DNA of 41,641 nucleotides from Streptomyces montanisoli (GTDB lineage: Bacteria > Actinomycetota > Actinomycetes > Streptomycetales > Streptomycetaceae): positions 1 through 41,641 of the forward strand of contig NZ_JAGIQL010000047.1 of the NCBI RefSeq assembly GCF_017813245.1, given 5' to 3'. Numbering within the stretch: the first letter of the stretch is position 1; each line of letters starts with the position of its first letter. Positions 1 to 9,410 of the stretch are shown here, piece by piece. Position numbers and translations under genes: made by a program. Below the pieces are notes generated by a model. That model was given only the letters and a program-made list of their open reading frames with translations, was not told the origin of the DNA and did no database searches.

Positions 1-1
1 G

Positions 2-811
2 GCCGCGCTGCGGTGGCGCTCGGGCGCGCTGTGGGCGGTGGCGGTGCTCGCGGTGACGGCCTGGTTCGCGCGGCCCTTCGGCGCGGGCGAGACCGCGCCC
101 GCGCCGCCCGGGCCCGTCGTCGCGCACGTGAGCGTCCTGACGTCCAACGTCGAGTTCGGCCAGGCCACGCCTGCGCTGATCGACGAGGTGCGGCGCGAGA
201 CGGCGCAGGGGCGGGGGCCCGGGATCGTCTTCGTCGAGGAGTGCTCGCTGCGCTGCTCCGCGCTGCTGGACGAGCGGCTGCCGCCGGCGATCTACCCGTA
301 CCGCGACGTCGTCAGGCAGGACGGTTCGAAGGGGTCGGCGATCCTGTCCGTCTACCCGCTGCGGAACACGGCCGGCATCCCGTCGACGATGGCGATGCCC
401 GGCGCGGTCGCGCGGATCGGCGGCCGCGCGGTACGGCTGCAACTCGCCCACCCGCTGCCCCCGATCCCCGGGCAGGTGGCGGCCTGGCGCACCGAACTCG
501 GCCGGATCCGCGCGTACGCGGCGGAGTCCGGCCACGACGGCACACCCGGGATCGTCGCGGGCGACTTCAACGCGACACGCGACCACGCGGCCTTCCGCGA
601 CCTGCTCGCGGCGGGCAACCTGCGCGACAGCGCCCTGTACGGCGGCGCGGCGCACACCCCGTCCTGGCCGCACGCGGCGCCGCGGCCGCTGGGCGTGCAG
701 ATCGACCACGTACTCGTCAGCCGGGAATTCCAGGTGCGGGACGCGCGGTTCATCGATCTGTCCGGCACGGACCACCGGGCCCTGCGCGTCCGCCTCGACC
801 TGCACGGGTGA
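2..811 (+). CDS. Endonuclease/exonuclease/phosphatase (EEP) family protein, 5' end missing
   Basis: The reading frame is open from base 2, so the true start lies outside the window; an internal GTG at 38 is not a convincing start. The first visible residues form a hydrophobic Ala/Val/Leu-rich segment that looks like a membrane anchor, followed by a Pro/Ala linker and then an EEP fold. Visible family motifs are TSNVEFG (first metal-binding Asn), FVEE (metal-binding Glu), GDFNATRDH (Asp/Asn pair), IDHVLVS and GTDHRALRV (terminal catalytic Asp-His). Members of this fold cut phosphodiester bonds in nucleic acids, phospholipids or phosphoinositides; the substrate cannot be read from sequence. The catalytic domain probably sits outside the membrane. 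The stop codon TGA lies in a 12-bp direct repeat (see findings). Confidence 0.85.
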   Translation, partial: AALRWRSGALWAVAVLAVTAWFARPFGAGETAPAPPGPVVAHVSVLTSNVEFGQATPALIDEVRRETAQGRGPGIVFVEECSLRCSALLDERLPPAIYPYRDVVRQDGSKGSAILSVYPLRNTAGIPSTMAMPGAVARIGGRAVRLQLAHPLPPIPGQVAAWRTELGRIRAYAAESGHDGTPGIVAGDFNATRDHAAFRDLLAAGNLRDSALYGGAAHTPSWPHAAPRPLGVQIDHVLVSREFQVRDARFIDLSGTDHRALRVRLDLHG

Positions 812-879
812 CGGAGCGGGTGACGGGATGGCCCGGCGGGCGGACCCTGGACCCGTACGAGTGAGAGGTGGATGCGGCG

Positions 880-1137
880 ATGACCCCTTCAAAGGACGAC
901 CAGGGCATCTTGCACACGATCAACGGCCTCGTTGACGAGGAACACGCGCTGCGCGAGCGCTCCACCGGCAACCAGGGACTCGCCGACGAGGAGCGCGCAC
1001 GGCTGCGGGCGGTCGAGGTCGAACTCGACCAGTGCTGGGACCTGCTGCGGCAGCGCAGGGCCAAGACCGAGTTCGGCGAGGACCCGTCGGAGGCGAAGGT
1101 GCGCCCGGCCAACGAGGTCGAGGGCTACCGGGGCTGA
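880..1137 (+). CDS. DUF2630 family small protein
   Basis: The 85-aa product has a helical, charged sequence with the DUF2630 signature: ILHTINGLVDEEHALR near the N-terminus, an Asp/Glu/Arg-rich middle and a DQCWDLLRQRRA stretch before a short tail. The family is common in actinomycetes and has no established function. I chose ATG at 880 because GAGAGG lies about 11 bases upstream; a GTG at 868 in the same frame would add four residues. The gene ends inside a 15-bp tandem repeat that repeats the stop codon in frame. Confidence 0.8.
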   Translation: MTPSKDDQGILHTINGLVDEEHALRERSTGNQGLADEERARLRAVEVELDQCWDLLRQRRAKTEFGEDPSEAKVRPANEVEGYRG

Positions 1138-1212
1138 GGGCCCCAGGGCTGAGCGCGCCGGGGCTGAGGTCGCGAGGGCTGGGGGCGCCGGGGCTGGGGC
1201 GCCCGGGCTGAA
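1125..1212. repeat. 15-bp tandem repeat spanning the DUF2630 stop codon
   Basis: About six imperfect units contain the core GGGCTGAG or GGGCTGGG. The core recurs every 15 bases (TGA at 1135, 1150 and 1165, then TGG at 1180 and 1195). Because 15 is a multiple of three, the second and third TGA are in frame with the real stop at 1135-1137. The array fills the gap between DUF2630 and the convergent S4 gene. Confidence 0.8.
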
Positions 1213-1236
1213 GATGCCGGGACGCCCAGCCGCTCA

Positions 1237-1725
1237 TCAGTGGTGGCCGTGCAGCCGGTCCAGGTCCCTGCGCTCCCGCTTCGTCGGACGGCCGGCACCG
1301 CGGGGGCGCAGCGCGGCCGGTGCCGTGTACTCCTTGGGCGGCGGGGGCGGGCTGTTGTCGACGTAGCACGTCACGGCCACCGGCGCGCCCACGCGCTTCT
1401 TGATCACCTGCCGGACGACGACGAGCCGTTCGCGCCCGGCGTGCCACACGCGCACTTCGTCGCCCGCCTTCACCGGCTGGGACGGCTTCACGCGCTCACC
1501 GTTCACGCGGACGTGGCCGCCCTTGCACGCGGCGGCGGCCTGGGAGCGCGTCTTCGTCAGGCGCACGGACCACACCCAGCTGTCCACCCGCACGGAAGGA
1601 CCGCTGCCCGCGGGCGGCGTGGGCGCGGTCGGCGCGGCGGCGGGCGGCGGCGTGGGCGCGTCCGTCATGGGCGCGGGTGTGGTGGCGGCCGGTGCGTTCG
1701 GTTCGGTCGCGTCCTCGGAAGCCAT
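1237..1725 (-). CDS. S4-domain RNA-binding protein (Hsp15-like)
   Basis: The 162-aa protein begins with about 45 residues of Ala/Pro/Thr-rich low complexity, then an S4 domain (VRVDSWVWSVRLTKTRSQA, then GGHVRVNGERVKPSQPVKAG), which is the classic alpha-L RNA-binding motif of the Hsp15/RluA-type proteins. A basic tail with PTKRERRDLDRL follows. Hsp15 relatives bind ribosomal RNA, often rescuing stalled 50S subunits; that role here is inferred from family only. The start at 1725 is the first ATG before the recognisable protein. The long antisense frame running on to 2616 is an artefact of GC-rich codon use in the VWA gene. Confidence 0.85.
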   Translation of the reverse strand: MASEDATEPNAPAATTPAPMTDAPTPPPAAAPTAPTPPAGSGPSVRVDSWVWSVRLTKTRSQAAAACKGGHVRVNGERVKPSQPVKAGDEVRVWHAGRERLVVVRQVIKKRVGAPVAVTCYVDNSPPPPPKEYTAPAALRPRGAGRPTKRERRDLDRLHGHH

Positions 1726-1948
1726 GCCACCGAGCCTAACCAACGGGGGCGGCTCTCTCCCCAGCCCGAGCGAAAGGCGCAGGTCAGCCCGGAGCCCGGG
1801 GCGAGCACGGGGCGAGGCTGGGGGCCCGCGGCCGGGGCGGCTAACCTTACGTACCCGCCCTGGCCAGAATTGCGGGGTCACCCGGGCCCGAACCACGGTC
1901 CCCCAGGTCTCCCCCCGGCACCCACAACTCATCTGAAAGGGCTCCCTC

Positions 1949-3286
1949 ATGGGCATTCGGAGCTTGCTGCGCAAGGTGTTCGGACGCGACGGTGGCGACA
2001 CGAGCGGCCCCGAGGGGCGCGACGAGTCGGCCGGTACCGTCCTCCCGCCGCAGGCGGACCGCGAGCACGCGGACCGCACGCAGCCGGCTCCGGCCGCCCC
2101 GGAGTCCGAGGACGCGGTGTCGGACCTGGTGGCGGCGGCCTTCGACAACCCGCGTGCCACGATGCCGACGACCCCGAAGGTCCCGGCCCAGGCGACGCCG
2201 GACCAGGCCCCGGACACGAAGACCACCACGGAACCGGTGACGGCGCCCGAGCCGGAGCCCGAACCGGCCCCGGAGAACCCGCAGGCGGCCCACGAACCCG
2301 AGCCGACGGAGGCGGCGTCCGCAGCGGCCCCCGAAGCCGACGAGCAGGAAGCGCACGCCGACACCCCGGCCGAGGCCCCGGCCACGGCGCCGGAGACTGC
2401 GGAGGACTCGCACTCCGAGCAGCCAGAAGCGGAACCGGCCGCAGAGCCGGCTCCCGAGCCGGACGCGGCATCGACCCCGGAGCCCGAGGCTGCGGAGCCC
2501 CCGGAGCCCGACGCCGCGGAGCCCCCGGAGTCCACGCAGCCCGAGGCCGCGGAGCCCACGCAGCCCGTGCAGCCGGGAGCGGAACCGCCGGCCGACGCCG
2601 AGAACGCGGCGCCCACCGACGCCGCCTCCGGCGGCCACGTCCCCGAGGGCCTGCGCGGTGCGTACGCCGCAGCGGGGGAGGCGCTGGGAGACCGTGCGCC
2701 CGAGCGCGCCGTCTACCTCGTGCTCGACCGGTCGGGCTCCATGCGGACGTTCTACAAGGACGGCAGCGTGCAGGGCCTGGCCGAGCAGGTGCTCGCGCTG
2801 GCCGCGCGGCTGGGCGGCGAGGACCCCGTCGTCCACACGGTGTTCTTCTCCACCGACATCGACGGCTCGGCCGACCTCTCCCTCGGCGCGTACGAGAACG
2901 TCATCGACGAGACGCACGCGGGCCTCGGGCGGCTCGGCCGCACGAGCTACCACCGCGCCGTCGAGGACGTCGTCGAGCACTACGAGAAGTCCGAGGCCGC
3001 GTCCGAGGGCCGCCCCGCCCTGGTCGTCTTCCAGACCGACGGCGCCCCCGACGCCAAGCTCGTCGCGCGCCAGGCGCTGAATGACGTCGCGGGCAAGCCG
3101 CTGGCCTGGGCGTTCATCGCGTTCGGCCCGTCCGACTCCAAGGCGTTCGACTTCCTGCGCAAGGCGGAGCAGGAGATGGACCACGTCGGCTTCTTCCACG
3201 CGGGCCCCGAGCCCCGCGGCCTGAGCGACGCCGAGCTGTACACCGGCCTCGTCGCGGCCTGGGACGCGGCGGGCGGCCGCGCCTGA
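1949..3286 (+). CDS. VWA-domain protein with long acidic Pro/Glu/Ala linker (TerF-like)
   Basis: The 445-aa protein starts with a short basic segment ([16 protein letters not shown]). Residues about 30-225 are a low-complexity Glu/Pro/Ala region with repeated EPE and EPP units. The C-terminal half is a von Willebrand A domain: the MIDAS motif DRSGSM (D260, S262, S264), the second metal-site region GRTSYHRAV and FQTDGAPD. The end resembles the VWA domain of TerF/TerY-type proteins of the tellurite/stress (ter) systems. Such domains mediate metal-dependent protein contacts; partners are unknown. GAAAGG sits eight bases before the ATG. The gene stands alone, without other ter genes. Confidence 0.85.
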   Translation: MGIRSLLRKVFGRDGGDTSGPEGRDESAGTVLPPQADREHADRTQPAPAAPESEDAVSDLVAAAFDNPRATMPTTPKVPAQATPDQAPDTKTTTEPVTAPEPEPEPAPENPQAAHEPEPTEAASAAAPEADEQEAHADTPAEAPATAPETAEDSHSEQPEAEPAAEPAPEPDAASTPEPEAAEPPEPDAAEPPESTQPEAAEPTQPVQPGAEPPADAENAAPTDAASGGHVPEGLRGAYAAAGEALGDRAPERAVYLVLDRSGSMRTFYKDGSVQGLAEQVLALAARLGGEDPVVHTVFFSTDIDGSADLSLGAYENVIDETHAGLGRLGRTSYHRAVEDVVEHYEKSEAASEGRPALVVFQTDGAPDAKLVARQALNDVAGKPLAWAFIAFGPSDSKAFDFLRKAEQEMDHVGFFHAGPEPRGLSDAELYTGLVAAWDAAGGRA

Positions 3287-3379
3287 CCCACCACGAGGCG
3301 CACGTCCGCGGCTCGTTGTGACCGGGGTGTGACGGATAGTCGTTGCGGCGCCGCCATGGCCGTTGGCAGGATGGCGTAC

Positions 3380-3952
3380 ATGCCTGACCAGGGGGACGAG
3401 GCGGCGCAGCCGCAGGGCGGCGCGCGCGTGCTGCGCCTCGCGGACGTAGCGGAAACGGCGGAGCCGGCCGCACCCGCGCCGACGACACCCGGGCCGACCG
3501 CACCCGAGCCGACCCCGGCGGAGCCGACCACACCCGAGCCGACCGTCGAGGCGCACAGCGCGGCGGCGCGCAGGCGGGCGTTCGCCGAGCTGCTGGGCGA
3601 GTTCCGCCGCACCGCCGTTCTCGTGCCGTTGGGCGGCGGACAGGCGCCCGACGAGGAGCGGGGCGTGCTGACGGCCGACTTCAACGGTGTCCGTTTCATC
3701 CTGGCGTTCTCCGACGAGCAGGCGCTGGCCCGTTACGCGGTGGCGCGTGGCGAGGCGGCGCGTGAGTGGGTGTACCAGAGCGTCCTCGGCGCGCGTCTGC
3801 TGGACGTGGCGGTACCGGCGGCGGGGGTGCCGTGCGGAGTGGCGCTGGACTGCGCGGACGGGGAGGGCGGCATGGTCTTCCCGCCGGTGCGCGGAATCGT
3901 GCCCGACGCGGTGGCCGTGGACCGTCCAGCGGACGAAGGGGGCGCGGCATGA
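3380..3952 (+). CDS. SseB-like protein, first gene of the RHS toxin operon
   Basis: The 190-aa product has a Pro/Thr/Glu-rich N-terminal 60 residues, with PEPT repeats, followed by an SseB-type domain. Diagnostic stretches are FRRTAVLVPLG, a central FILAFSDEQALARYAVARGE and a C-terminal PCGVALDCADGEGG. SseB N-terminal domains are frequent in actinomycetes beside WXG/ESX-type and polymorphic-toxin genes, where a chaperone or adaptor role is suspected but not proved. ATG 3380 has AGGATGG about six bases upstream; ATG 3371 has no room for a binding site. Its TGA overlaps the ATG of the next gene by four bases (ATGA), which suggests translational coupling. Confidence 0.75.
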   Translation: MPDQGDEAAQPQGGARVLRLADVAETAEPAAPAPTTPGPTAPEPTPAEPTTPEPTVEAHSAAARRRAFAELLGEFRRTAVLVPLGGGQAPDEERGVLTADFNGVRFILAFSDEQALARYAVARGEAAREWVYQSVLGARLLDVAVPAAGVPCGVALDCADGEGGMVFPPVRGIVPDAVAVDRPADEGGAA

Positions 3953-4605
3953 CGGGCAGCGACGGCAAGGACCTGGAGACGGAGGGGCTCGGCCTGATCG
4001 CGCAGGGCCTGACGGCGGCTCTGGGCGAGCTGAAAGAGCTCGGCATGGTCGGTGAGGCCGGCGCGGGGCGCGGCTTCAGCGACATCGCACTCTCAGGCCT
4101 GCAACTTGGTCACGAGGGCCTGACGGGCGAGTTGAAGACGTTCTGCGACCGCTGGGAGTGGGGGGTGCGGGCGCTGGTCGGCGAGGGCAACGCGCTGGCG
4201 GCCAAGACGGGCATGTCGGCGGGTGCGCAGTACGAGACCGAGCACTATCTGGAGGGCAGCTTCAAGGTCGCCACGAACGCGGCGGTCGGCAACCCGTACG
4301 CGTCCGAGGACGAGATCGAGAAGACGGGCTGGGGCGACATCGTCACCTCCGGGGCGAGCACGGACTTCAGCAAGGAGTCCTTCGACCGGGCGCTGGCCAA
4401 CAGCGAACAGGGCTGGAAGGACGCGGGCCGTGACGTCATGACGTCGCACACCCTGGGCCCCCTCGGCCCGCCGGGCCTGAACCCGGAGAATCTGCACGGT
4501 GCGTTCGGCATCTCGGACGATCAGTACAACCAGTACCTCGACAACACCTTCGGTCCCTCCCCCGAGGCCCGCGCCGAAGCGGCTCAGCAGGACGGCGAGG
4601 ACTGA
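3949..4605 (+). CDS. Unrecognised 218-aa protein coupled to the RHS toxin gene
   Basis: I do not recognise this family. The product is soluble, mostly helical, acidic and free of signal peptide or membrane segments. The N-terminal part (EGLGLIAQGLTAALGELKEL) suits a helical-hairpin WXG100-like or EspA-type fold, and it contains FCDRWEWGVRALVGEG, which has Trp residues at a helix turn. The second half is Asp/Asn/Gly-rich. It overlaps the upstream SseB-like gene (ATGA) and shares one base with the downstream toxin start (TGATG). This strict coupling implies a fixed stoichiometry, so a secretion partner or chaperone of the RHS protein is the best inference. Confidence 0.75.
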   Translation: MTGSDGKDLETEGLGLIAQGLTAALGELKELGMVGEAGAGRGFSDIALSGLQLGHEGLTGELKTFCDRWEWGVRALVGEGNALAAKTGMSAGAQYETEHYLEGSFKVATNAAVGNPYASEDEIEKTGWGDIVTSGASTDFSKESFDRALANSEQGWKDAGRDVMTSHTLGPLGPPGLNPENLHGAFGISDDQYNQYLDNTFGPSPEARAEAAQQDGED

Positions 4606-7600
4606 TGGGCCTGCTGGGGGACATAGGCGACGGCATCAGCGGCGGCCTCAACAAGGGCCTCGGCTACGGCGAGCACCTCTTCGACGAGGGCAAGAAGAAG
4701 GCCGGCGAGGGCGTCGACTGGGTCACGAACAAGGTCGGCGACGGCCTGGACCACGTCGGCCTGCACGACTGGGCCGACCACGTGGAGGACTGGGGCGACG
4801 GCCTCGCCTCCGACCTGGGCGCCACCCCCGGTGAGCAGCAACTCGGGCAGAGCGACGAGCCGAACGAGCTCGTCCACGGCGATACCGGCAAGATACGCGA
4901 CAGCGCGGGGCACCTGACGGACTTCCACTCCGCGTTCGGCAAGGTCGCCACCGGGATGAAGAAGGTCGACTCCTCGGGCTGGAAGGGCGAGGGCGGCGAC
5001 GCGTTCCGGGAGGAGTTCGGACTCCACCCCGCGAAGTGGGCGCAGGCGGCCGCCGCCTGCGAGGCGGCGGCCGGCGCTCTCGACGCCTACGCGCACACCG
5101 TCACCTGGGCGCAGGGCCAGGCCAAGGAGGCCATCGCCCTGTACAAGAAGGGCGTCAAGGCCTCCAAGGAGGCCGTCAACGCGTACAACAAGAAGGTCGA
5201 CGCGTACAACGCGAAGGTCGACGCGAACGAGGACCCCGGGCCCGAACCCGACCCGTTCACCGACCCCGGCGAGGCGGACGTCAAGGCGGCCCGCGCCAAG
5301 CTGGCCGAGGCACGCAAGCAGCGCAACACCGCCGGCTCTGAGGCCCAGGGCAAGATCAAGGCGGCGCTCGCCCACGCACCGGCCGAGCCCCCGCCGCTGA
5401 CCCGCCTCGGCGACGACTTCCTCGACGCCAACATGGCCGTCAGCACCGAGCTGACCCATGTCGCGGGCGGCGTCATCAAGGGCACCGCAGGCCTCGTGAC
5501 GTTCGCCCGCGGTCTCGATCCGATGGACCCCTACAACCTCACGCACCCGGCCGCATACCTGCAGAACGTCAGCATGACCCTGTCGGGCCTGGTCTCCACG
5601 GCCGCGCATCCCGAGCGGGTCGTCCGGACGGCCGTCGACGGGTTCAAGAAGGACCCGTCGGAATTCGTCGGCCGCCTCATCCCCGAACTCGTCGGCACCA
5701 AGGGTGTGGGCCTGGTCCGGGGCGGCCTGCGGCTGGCGGTGGAGGACGGGGTGAAGGAGGCCGCGGAGCAGGGCCTGCGCACGAGTGCGCGCAAGGCGGT
5801 GGAGGACGGGGCCGAGGACGTCTCGCGGCGGCCGGGCGAGAAGGTGTGCGCGAAGGACCCCGTCGACGTCGCGACCGGCCGCATGGTGCTGCCGTCCACC
5901 GACGTGTCGCTGCCGGGAGTGCTCCCGCTCATCCTGCGGCGCCAGTTCGAGTCGTCGTACCGGATCGGCGGCTGGTTCGGGCCCACCTGGTCCTCCACGC
6001 TCGACCAGCGCTTGGAGATCGACGCGCAGGGCGTCGTCCACGTCGGCGAGGACGGCGTGACCCTGGCCTACCCGCACCCCGCGCCCGGCATCCCCACCCT
6101 GCCTGCCCACGGTCCACGCCGGCCCCTGGACCGCACGGAGGACGGCTACACGGTCACCGACCCCGAGTCGGGTCAGGTGCTGCACTTCGAAGACCGGGGT
6201 GACGGCCTCGCACTGCTGGAGCAGCTCGACGACCGCAACGGCAACTGGATCGCGTTCGAGCGCGACGCCGACGGCACGCCACGCGCCATGGCCCACAGCG
6301 CTGGGTACCGGCTGCGCATATCGACGGCGGACGGCCGGGTGACGGCCCTGCACCTGGAAGGTGCCGCCGCGGACGGCGGCGACCAGGAGCTGCTGCGCTA
6401 CGGCTACACCGGCGGCCACCTCACGACCGTCACCAACTCATCCGGCGACCCGACCCGGTTCGGCTACGACGAACACGGCCGCATCACATCCTGGACCGAC
6501 ACCAACGACAGCCACTTCGACTACACCTACGACGACCAGGACCGCTGCACCCACCAGTCAGGTGCCGCAGGCCACCTGCGCTCGTCCTTCACCTACAGCC
6601 CGGTCGACCCGGACACCGGCGAACACACCACCACCATCACGGACTCGCTCGGCCACCCCACCCACTACGTGGTCGACGCGCACTGCCAGGTGATCGCCGA
6701 GACCGACCCGCTCGGCGCCACCACGCGCTACCAGCGCGACCACCGCGGCCGCCTGCTGGCCCGCACGGACCCCCTCGGCCGCACCACGTCGTTCCACTAC
6801 GACCAGGCCGGCGACCTGGTGACCGTGACCCGCCCGGACGGCCGGGCCACGCGGGCCGAATACAACGACCTGGGCCTGCCGACGAAGGTGGTGAACACCG
6901 ACGGCACGGCCATCAGACAGACCTACGACGAGCACGGCAACCGCACCTCGCTCACCGGCCCCACCGGCCAGTCCACACGCTTCACCTACAACACGGCCGG
7001 TCACCTCACCTCCGTGACCGACCCTCTCGGCAGCACCACCACCGTGGCCTCCGACTCCGCCGGACTCCCGCTGCTGGTCACCGACCCGCTTGGCGCGACC
7101 ACCCGCTACCAGCGGGACGCCTTCGGCCGCCCGACCTCGATCACGGACCCGACGGGCGCGACGGCACGCATGACGTGGACGGTCGAGGGCCACCTGGCCC
7201 GGCGCACGGCTCCGGACGGCACGGCCGAGTCATGGACGTACGACGGCGAAGGCAACTGCACCAGCCACTCCGACCCACTCGGCGGCGTGTCCCGGTACGA
7301 GTTCACGCACTTCGACCTGCTCGCGGCCCGCACAGGCCCCGACGGTGTGCGCTACGAGTTCGGCCACGACACCGAACTGCGCCTGACGAACGTCACCAAC
7401 CCGCAAGGACTGACCTGGAGTTACACCTACGACGCGGCAGGCCGCCTGGCCGAGGAGACGGACTTCGACGACCGTACGCTCGCCTACACCTACGACGCCG
7501 CCGGGCAGCTGGCCTCCCACACCAACGCCCTCGGCCACAGCGTGGATTACGAACGCAACGAACTCGGCCAGGTGCTCCGCAAGAACGCGTCGGGCGGGGC

Positions 7601-9380
7601 GACGACGACCTACGCCTACGACCTCACCGGCCACCTCGCGCAGGCGACCGGCCCGGACGGCACGACCCTCACGCTCCTGCGCGACCGCCACGGCCACCTG
7701 CGCTCGGAGACGGTCGACGGCCGAACCCTGACGTACATCTACGACGACCTGGGCCGCCGCACCGCCCGCACCACGCCCGCCGGCGCCACCACCACCTACG
7801 CCTACGACGCCGCAGGCCGCCTGACCGGCATGAACGCCTCCGGCCGTGCCATCGACCTCACCTACGACGCGGCGGGCCGCGAGCAGACCCGCCGCGTCGG
7901 CGGGGCGATCGCTTTGAACCACACCTTCGACGCCCTGGGACGCCTGACGGAGGAGTCGGTAACGGCCGCAGGCGGCCGCCCGGTTCAGCGCCGCGCCTAC
8001 ACCTACCGCGCCGACGGCAACATCACCGACATCGATGACCAACTCTCCGGCCACCACCACTACGACCTCGACACGTCAGGCCGCGTCACGACCGTCCATG
8101 CGTCCGACTGGACCGAGTCCTACGCCTACGACGAGGCGGGCAACCAGACCCACGCGTCCTGGCCGGCCGAGCACCCGGGGCAGGCCGCCGTGGGCACCCG
8201 CGAGTACACCGGCACCCGAGTCACCCGCGCCGGCAGGGTCCGCTACGAACACGACGCCCTCGGCCGCACGACCCTCCGCCGGACAACCCGCTTGTCCCGC
8301 AAGCCGGACACCTGGCACTACGAGTGGGACCCCGAAAACCGCCTCACCCAGGTCACCACCCCTGACGGCACGCGCTGGCGCTACACCTACGACCCCCTGG
8401 GCCGACGCACCGCCAAGCTCCGCCTCGCGCCGGACGGCGAAACAGTCGCCGAACGCGTCGACTTCACGTGGGACGGCACGACCCTCTGCGAGCAGACCAC
8501 CACGTCCCCGGCTCTCCCCGCCCCCGTCACCCTCACCTGGGACCACCACGGCCTGCGCCCCCTCGCACAAACAGAACGCCGCGCCACCACCACGGACGTC
8601 GCTGACGCGCCCCAGCGGGACATCGACTCCCGCTTCTTCGCCATCGTCACCGACCTCGTCGGCACCCCCAGCGAACTCATCGACGAACAGGGCGACATCG
8701 CCTGGCGCACCCGCTCCACCCTCTGGGGCACGACGGCCTGGACAGCCGACAGCACCACGTACACGCCCCTGCGTTTCCCAGGCCAGTACTACGACCCGGA
8801 ATCCGGCCTCCACTACAACTACTTCCGCCACTACGACCCGGAAACGGCCCGCTACCTCTCTCCGGACCCCCTGGGCCTCGCACCCGCGCCCAACCCGATA
8901 ACTTATGTGCGTAACCCCCACGTTTGGGCCGATCCATCAGGCCTTTCTCCCTGTCCCAAAGGCGAGAAGAGCAACCCATTTGAGGAGAGGGCGGATGCGG
9001 AGAGGGCTGCTTTCGACGCGGCAGGTGTCCCCTATGGAACAACTCCCGACGCGGAATGGATGGTGACTGGGGATAAGGCACTCAAGCATGCGCCTGGGTT
9101 CGTTTATTCGCCGGATGAAGCTCATTGGGGAAATTTCCGACAGTATGAGACGGATAGTGGATCAAGGGTCGTCGTCGAACATACGAGTGATCCTGCGGGA
9201 ACTCATTTCCATGCCGGAAAGCCAAAGATTGACGACACGAGGAACCTCGTCAACTTCGGATGGGACAATGGGCGCATGATGCGCCCTGATGGAACTTCTG
9301 GATATCCATCCGACATGGAGCGGTATGCGAAGATCAACAAACCGGGTGGTGATCATCACTTCTTCTACGTGGGCAAGTAG
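4605..9380 (+). CDS. RHS-repeat polymorphic toxin with WXG-type N-terminus
   Basis: The protein has 1591 residues. Residues 1-70 are Gly-rich and amphipathic; about 90-230 form a helical region with a W-x-G turn (W126-K-G128), as in actinobacterial type VII-type effector proteins. A DUF6531 domain begins near residue 415 (CAKDPVDVATG, D418) and is followed by many YD/RHS repeats of the GxxTxYxYD type. The RHS core closes with GQYYDPESGLHYNYFRHYDP, LSPDPLGL and WADPSGLSP (D1443 to P1449), the usual boundary before the toxic tip. The last ~141 residues are a separate domain with H1534-F-H1536 and D1583-H1584-H1585. I cannot name its fold; metal-dependent nuclease or RNase-like is only a guess. 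The tip is much less GC-rich than the scaffold, a sign of module exchange. Confidence 0.92.
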   Translation: MGLLGDIGDGISGGLNKGLGYGEHLFDEGKKKAGEGVDWVTNKVGDGLDHVGLHDWADHVEDWGDGLASDLGATPGEQQLGQSDEPNELVHGDTGKIRDSAGHLTDFHSAFGKVATGMKKVDSSGWKGEGGDAFREEFGLHPAKWAQAAAACEAAAGALDAYAHTVTWAQGQAKEAIALYKKGVKASKEAVNAYNKKVDAYNAKVDANEDPGPEPDPFTDPGEADVKAARAKLAEARKQRNTAGSEAQGKIKAALAHAPAEPPPLTRLGDDFLDANMAVSTELTHVAGGVIKGTAGLVTFARGLDPMDPYNLTHPAAYLQNVSMTLSGLVSTAAHPERVVRTAVDGFKKDPSEFVGRLIPELVGTKGVGLVRGGLRLAVEDGVKEAAEQGLRTSARKAVEDGAEDVSRRPGEKVCAKDPVDVATGRMVLPSTDVSLPGVLPLILRRQFESSYRIGGWFGPTWSSTLDQRLEIDAQGVVHVGEDGVTLAYPHPAPGIPTLPAHGPRRPLDRTEDGYTVTDPESGQVLHFEDRGDGLALLEQLDDRNGNWIAFERDADGTPRAMAHSAGYRLRISTADGRVTALHLEGAAADGGDQELLRYGYTGGHLTTVTNSSGDPTRFGYDEHGRITSWTDTNDSHFDYTYDDQDRCTHQSGAAGHLRSSFTYSPVDPDTGEHTTTITDSLGHPTHYVVDAHCQVIAETDPLGATTRYQRDHRGRLLARTDPLGRTTSFHYDQAGDLVTVTRPDGRATRAEYNDLGLPTKVVNTDGTAIRQTYDEHGNRTSLTGPTGQSTRFTYNTAGHLTSVTDPLGSTTTVASDSAGLPLLVTDPLGATTRYQRDAFGRPTSITDPTGATARMTWTVEGHLARRTAPDGTAESWTYDGEGNCTSHSDPLGGVSRYEFTHFDLLAARTGPDGVRYEFGHDTELRLTNVTNPQGLTWSYTYDAAGRLAEETDFDDRTLAYTYDAAGQLASHTNALGHSVDYERNELGQVLRKNASGGATTTYAYDLTGHLAQATGPDGTTLTLLRDRHGHLRSETVDGRTLTYIYDDLGRRTARTTPAGATTTYAYDAAGRLTGMNASGRAIDLTYDAAGREQTRRVGGAIALNHTFDALGRLTEESVTAAGGRPVQRRAYTYRADGNITDIDDQLSGHHHYDLDTSGRVTTVHASDWTESYAYDEAGNQTHASWPAEHPGQAAVGTREYTGTRVTRAGRVRYEHDALGRTTLRRTTRLSRKPDTWHYEWDPENRLTQVTTPDGTRWRYTYDPLGRRTAKLRLAPDGETVAERVDFTWDGTTLCEQTTTSPALPAPVTLTWDHHGLRPLAQTERRATTTDVADAPQRDIDSRFFAIVTDLVGTPSELIDEQGDIAWRTRSTLWGTTAWTADSTTYTPLRFPGQYYDPESGLHYNYFRHYDPETARYLSPDPLGLAPAPNPITYVRNPHVWADPSGLSPCPKGEKSNPFEERADAERAAFDAAGVPYGTTPDAEWMVTGDKALKHAPGFVYSPDEAHWGNFRQYETDSGSRVVVEHTSDPAGTHFHAGKPKIDDTRNLVNFGWDNGRMMRPDGTSGYPSDMERYAKINKPGGDHHFFYVGK

Positions 9381-9410
9381 CTCATTATCGGGTGAGAAAG
9401 GAGCACGTGC

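Noticed and set aside
1237..3556. Long minus-strand frames (459 and 569 aa) opposite the VWA gene
   Set aside because: They are Gly/Ser/Arg/Leu-rich mirrors of the VWA protein's GC-rich codons, have no family motifs outside the S4 part, and the plus strand has a clear VWA domain and ribosome binding site.
4584..6419. 611-aa minus-strand frame opposite the RHS gene
   Set aside because: It is an antisense shadow; the plus-strand frame has DUF6531 and RHS repeats.
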